Assembly (NCBI RefSeq): GCF_002915575.1
Contig: NZ_PQGD01000018.1
Location: 53,989 to 117,988, forward strand
Origin: Superficieibacter electus
GTDB lineage: Bacteria; Pseudomonadota; Gammaproteobacteria; Enterobacterales; Enterobacteriaceae
Reading direction: 5' to 3'
DNA: 64,000 bases
The notes below the pieces were generated by a model. It did not search any database. It saw only the letters and a list, made by a program, of their open reading frames with translations, and was not told the DNA's origin. Shown here one piece after another: positions 62,877 to 64,000 of the stretch (its first letter is position 1; the number at the start of each line of letters is the position of its first letter). A program made the translations under genes and the position numbers.

Positions 62877-62957
62877 TTACCTTTAAGGTAACAAAATAAG
62901 CGCATGGCTATTGATTTTGATCCGTATGTGGTTTTAAATTACCTGAGAGGTAAACAT
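62877..62957 (+). promoter_or_regulatory. Promoter of the resolvase gene flanked by two operators
   Basis: Operator TTACCTTTAAGGTAA (62877-62891); -35 TTGATT (62911-62916); 17-base spacer with CCGTATGTGG (62922-62931); -10 TTAAAT (62934-62939); operator TTACCTGAGAGGTAA (62939-62953) starting at the last base of the -10. Operator centres are 62 bases apart, exactly as at the leftward promoter. Transcription would start near 62946, leaving a leader of about ten bases, and the operator half GAGAGGTAA doubles as the ribosome binding site. Confidence 0.7.
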
Positions 62958-63414
62958 GACGATGTTTTTAGGGATTGACCCAGGATGCAGCGGCGCTCTG
63001 GTGCTGGTTGGCTCAATGGGCGGCTACATCGATCACCTGAACATGCCAACCATCAAGGTCGGTACAAAGTCCAGGGTGAACGGCGCAGCAGTGGCTGCAT
63101 GGCTCAGGGATTACGACATCGGTCACGCATACCTTGAACAGGTGGGCGCTATGCCGGGGCAGGGAACGGCCAGCATGTTCACCTTCGGGCACGCCGCTGG
63201 TGTCGTCGAGGGGATATTACAGGGGCTTGGCATTCCCTACACACTGGTGACGCCGCAGGCCTGGAAGAAGTCGGCCGGGCTTATCGGCAGCGACAAGGAC
63301 GCAGCGCGCAGCAGGGCGATTCAGCTTTACCCGGAACTGCGGGCACTCGACGCAAAAGCGAAAGGTCAGGCAATTGCCGACGCGCTTTTAATCGCAAGGC
63401 ACGGGATCGGCTAA
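62956..63414 (+). CDS. RuvC-like Holliday junction resolvase
   Basis: A 152-residue RNase H-fold nuclease of the phage RuvC-like group. The first strand FLGIDPGCSGALVLV holds the catalytic Asp. YLEQVGAMPGQGTASMFTFG holds the Glu, and a final QAIADALLIARHG the last acidic residue. It would resolve branched replication or recombination DNA. It has its own operator-flanked promoter and a very short leader. Confidence 0.88.
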   Translation: MTMFLGIDPGCSGALVLVGSMGGYIDHLNMPTIKVGTKSRVNGAAVAAWLRDYDIGHAYLEQVGAMPGQGTASMFTFGHAAGVVEGILQGLGIPYTLVTPQAWKKSAGLIGSDKDAARSRAIQLYPELRALDAKAKGQAIADALLIARHGIG

Positions 63415-63458
63415 AACGACGATCCTTTTTGTAATCAATTAAATCAACAGCTTACGCA

Positions 63459-63473
63459 GGTAACACGGGGTAA
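63459..63473 (+). repeat. GGTAA direct repeat (degenerate operator halves)
   Basis: GGTAACACGGGGTAA has two GGTAA halves with the family's five-base spacing but in direct orientation. It may be a decayed operator before the 32-residue gene or a chance match. Confidence 0.25.
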
Positions 63474-63477
63474 CATC

Positions 63478-63576
63478 ATGAATATATTCAGTAAACGTGC
63501 GTTGTTATGCATTTTCGCAATCGATCTGGCTCTGCTCGCAGCAGTGGTTTACTTCATCGCGCAGGAGGGGATCTGA
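63478..63576 (+). CDS. Small membrane protein (32 aa)
   Basis: MNIFSKRALLCIFAIDLALL continuing AAVVYFIAQEGI: a single hydrophobic helix. Its stop overlaps the next start (TGATG), suggesting translational coupling. Similar one-helix proteins occur in prophage early regions; function unknown. Confidence 0.55.
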   Translation: MNIFSKRALLCIFAIDLALLAAVVYFIAQEGI

Positions 63577-64000
63577 TGAGCAGCAGAGAGCAGTTTGAGG
63601 CGATATCGCTTCAGCTTAAGGCCGCAGTCGCCGCTGAAATTGAGTGGGAAAAAGCGATGATGCAGGCCGTTGGCGCAGATGGAATAGCCGATGTTGTGAG
63701 CACGATTGAGAAGCTGAAGACTGGTGGTGCGGCCTTGGCGGCTGAGAACGCGGCGCTTAAATCTTTAATCGCAGAGAACTGGAACATGCGCGATGCGCTG
63801 CGTCAGTTAATCGCTGGGCGGCCCGGGGGCTGTTATTTCATCAAGTGGGAGCCTCTGATTCTAAAGGCCCTTAACGAAACGCCTGCCACCAACGCTTTCA
63901 TCGCAGAGCAGCAAGCGATCGGCGTGGAGAAGTTGGCATCGTTGGCTGGGAATGAGTGCAAATGCTACAAATCTGCAAATGACCGCGTTGGTTTTAGAAA
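63576..64000 (+). CDS. Ea22-like phage protein (cut by window edge)
   Basis: The frame runs from ATG 63576 to the window end without a stop (141 codons). It is a helical protein: LQLKAAVAAEIEWEKAMMQA early, then LAAENAALKS, then LNETPATNAFIAEQQAIGVE. The ETPATxAF segment is frequent in Ea22/Ead-type proteins of lambdoid phages, which often carry this spacer before a variable end. Function unknown; the C terminus lies outside the window. Confidence 0.65.
   Translation, partial: MSSREQFEAISLQLKAAVAAEIEWEKAMMQAVGADGIADVVSTIEKLKTGGAALAAENAALKSLIAENWNMRDALRQLIAGRPGGCYFIKWEPLILKALNETPATNAFIAEQQAIGVEKLASLAGNECKCYKSANDRVGFR

Larger units (their letters stand above)
52892..64000. mobile_element. Lambdoid prophage integrated at the 3' end of guaA (left part)
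   Basis: From the guaA stop to the right edge every gene is phage-like: integrase, recET-type recombination, AlpA-like regulator, MT-A70 methylase, repressor and Cro pair, O/P replication genes, RuvC-like resolvase and an Ea22-like gene. Synteny with E. coli stops at guaA, and guaA ends normally. The attachment core therefore probably lies in the last guaA bases (around 52870-52895) and restores the gene. The right attachment site lies beyond the window, so the repeat could not be confirmed. No structural genes are seen in this part. Confidence 0.9.

Overview
The window is a stretch of enterobacterial chromosome. It keeps the E. coli/Salmonella gene order yfhR-suhB-trmJ-iscRSUA-hscBA-fdx-iscX-pepB-sseB-sseA-yfhM-pbpC-ndk-rlmN-rodZ-ispG-hisS-yfgM-bamB-der-yfgJ-xseA-guaB-guaA, with accessory DNA inserted at several joints. 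REP elements, IscR, FNR and PurR boxes in the expected places, and a SinH/SinI/RatA adhesin locus between yfgJ and xseA, point to a relative of Citrobacter or Salmonella. The species cannot be fixed from the sequence alone.

Layout. Positions 1-9.4 kb: end of yfhR, suhB, trmJ, then the complete Isc iron-sulfur assembly operon behind a double IscR operator, and pepB. Positions 9.5-16.4 kb: sseB, a RyfA-like small RNA region, and a minus-strand run (PTS alpha-glucoside EIICB, GH4 6-phospho-glucosidase, sseA, RpiR regulator, hypothetical gene) in which the housekeeping gene sseA sits inside a sugar catabolic cluster. Positions 16.5-28.7 kb: the alpha-2-macroglobulin yfhM with pbpC, then a four-gene DMSO-reductase-like respiratory operon behind an FNR-like box. 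Positions 28.8-38.1 kb: core genes ndk to yfgJ, with an unusual hisS. Positions 38.1-48.2 kb: adhesin island (sinH, sinI, ratA) behind a very AT-rich leader. Positions 48.3-52.9 kb: xseA, guaB, guaA.

From the 3' end of guaA to the right edge lies the left part of a lambdoid prophage. It has an integrase; a tightly overlapped minus-strand early operon (RecE/RecT recombination, AlpA-type regulator, MT-A70 methylase, many small genes); a repressor with two helix-turn-helix regions; a Cro-like gene; O/P-like replication genes with lambda-type iterons inside the O-like gene; a RuvC-like resolvase; and an Ea22-like gene cut by the window end.

The most interesting structure is a 15-bp operator family, TTACC-N5-GGTAA. 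Nine copies lie across about 10 kb of the prophage: three between repressor and cro, two at the leftward promoter, two at the resolvase promoter, and one each before int and the gene after cro. The leftward and resolvase promoters are built to the same geometry: operators 62 bp apart, the proximal operator starting at the last base of the -10, and a CCGTATGTGG near-palindrome in the spacer, 19.5 bp from the operator centre. This suggests one phage regulator (or a repressor/Cro pair) controlling a dispersed regulon and not just OL/OR.
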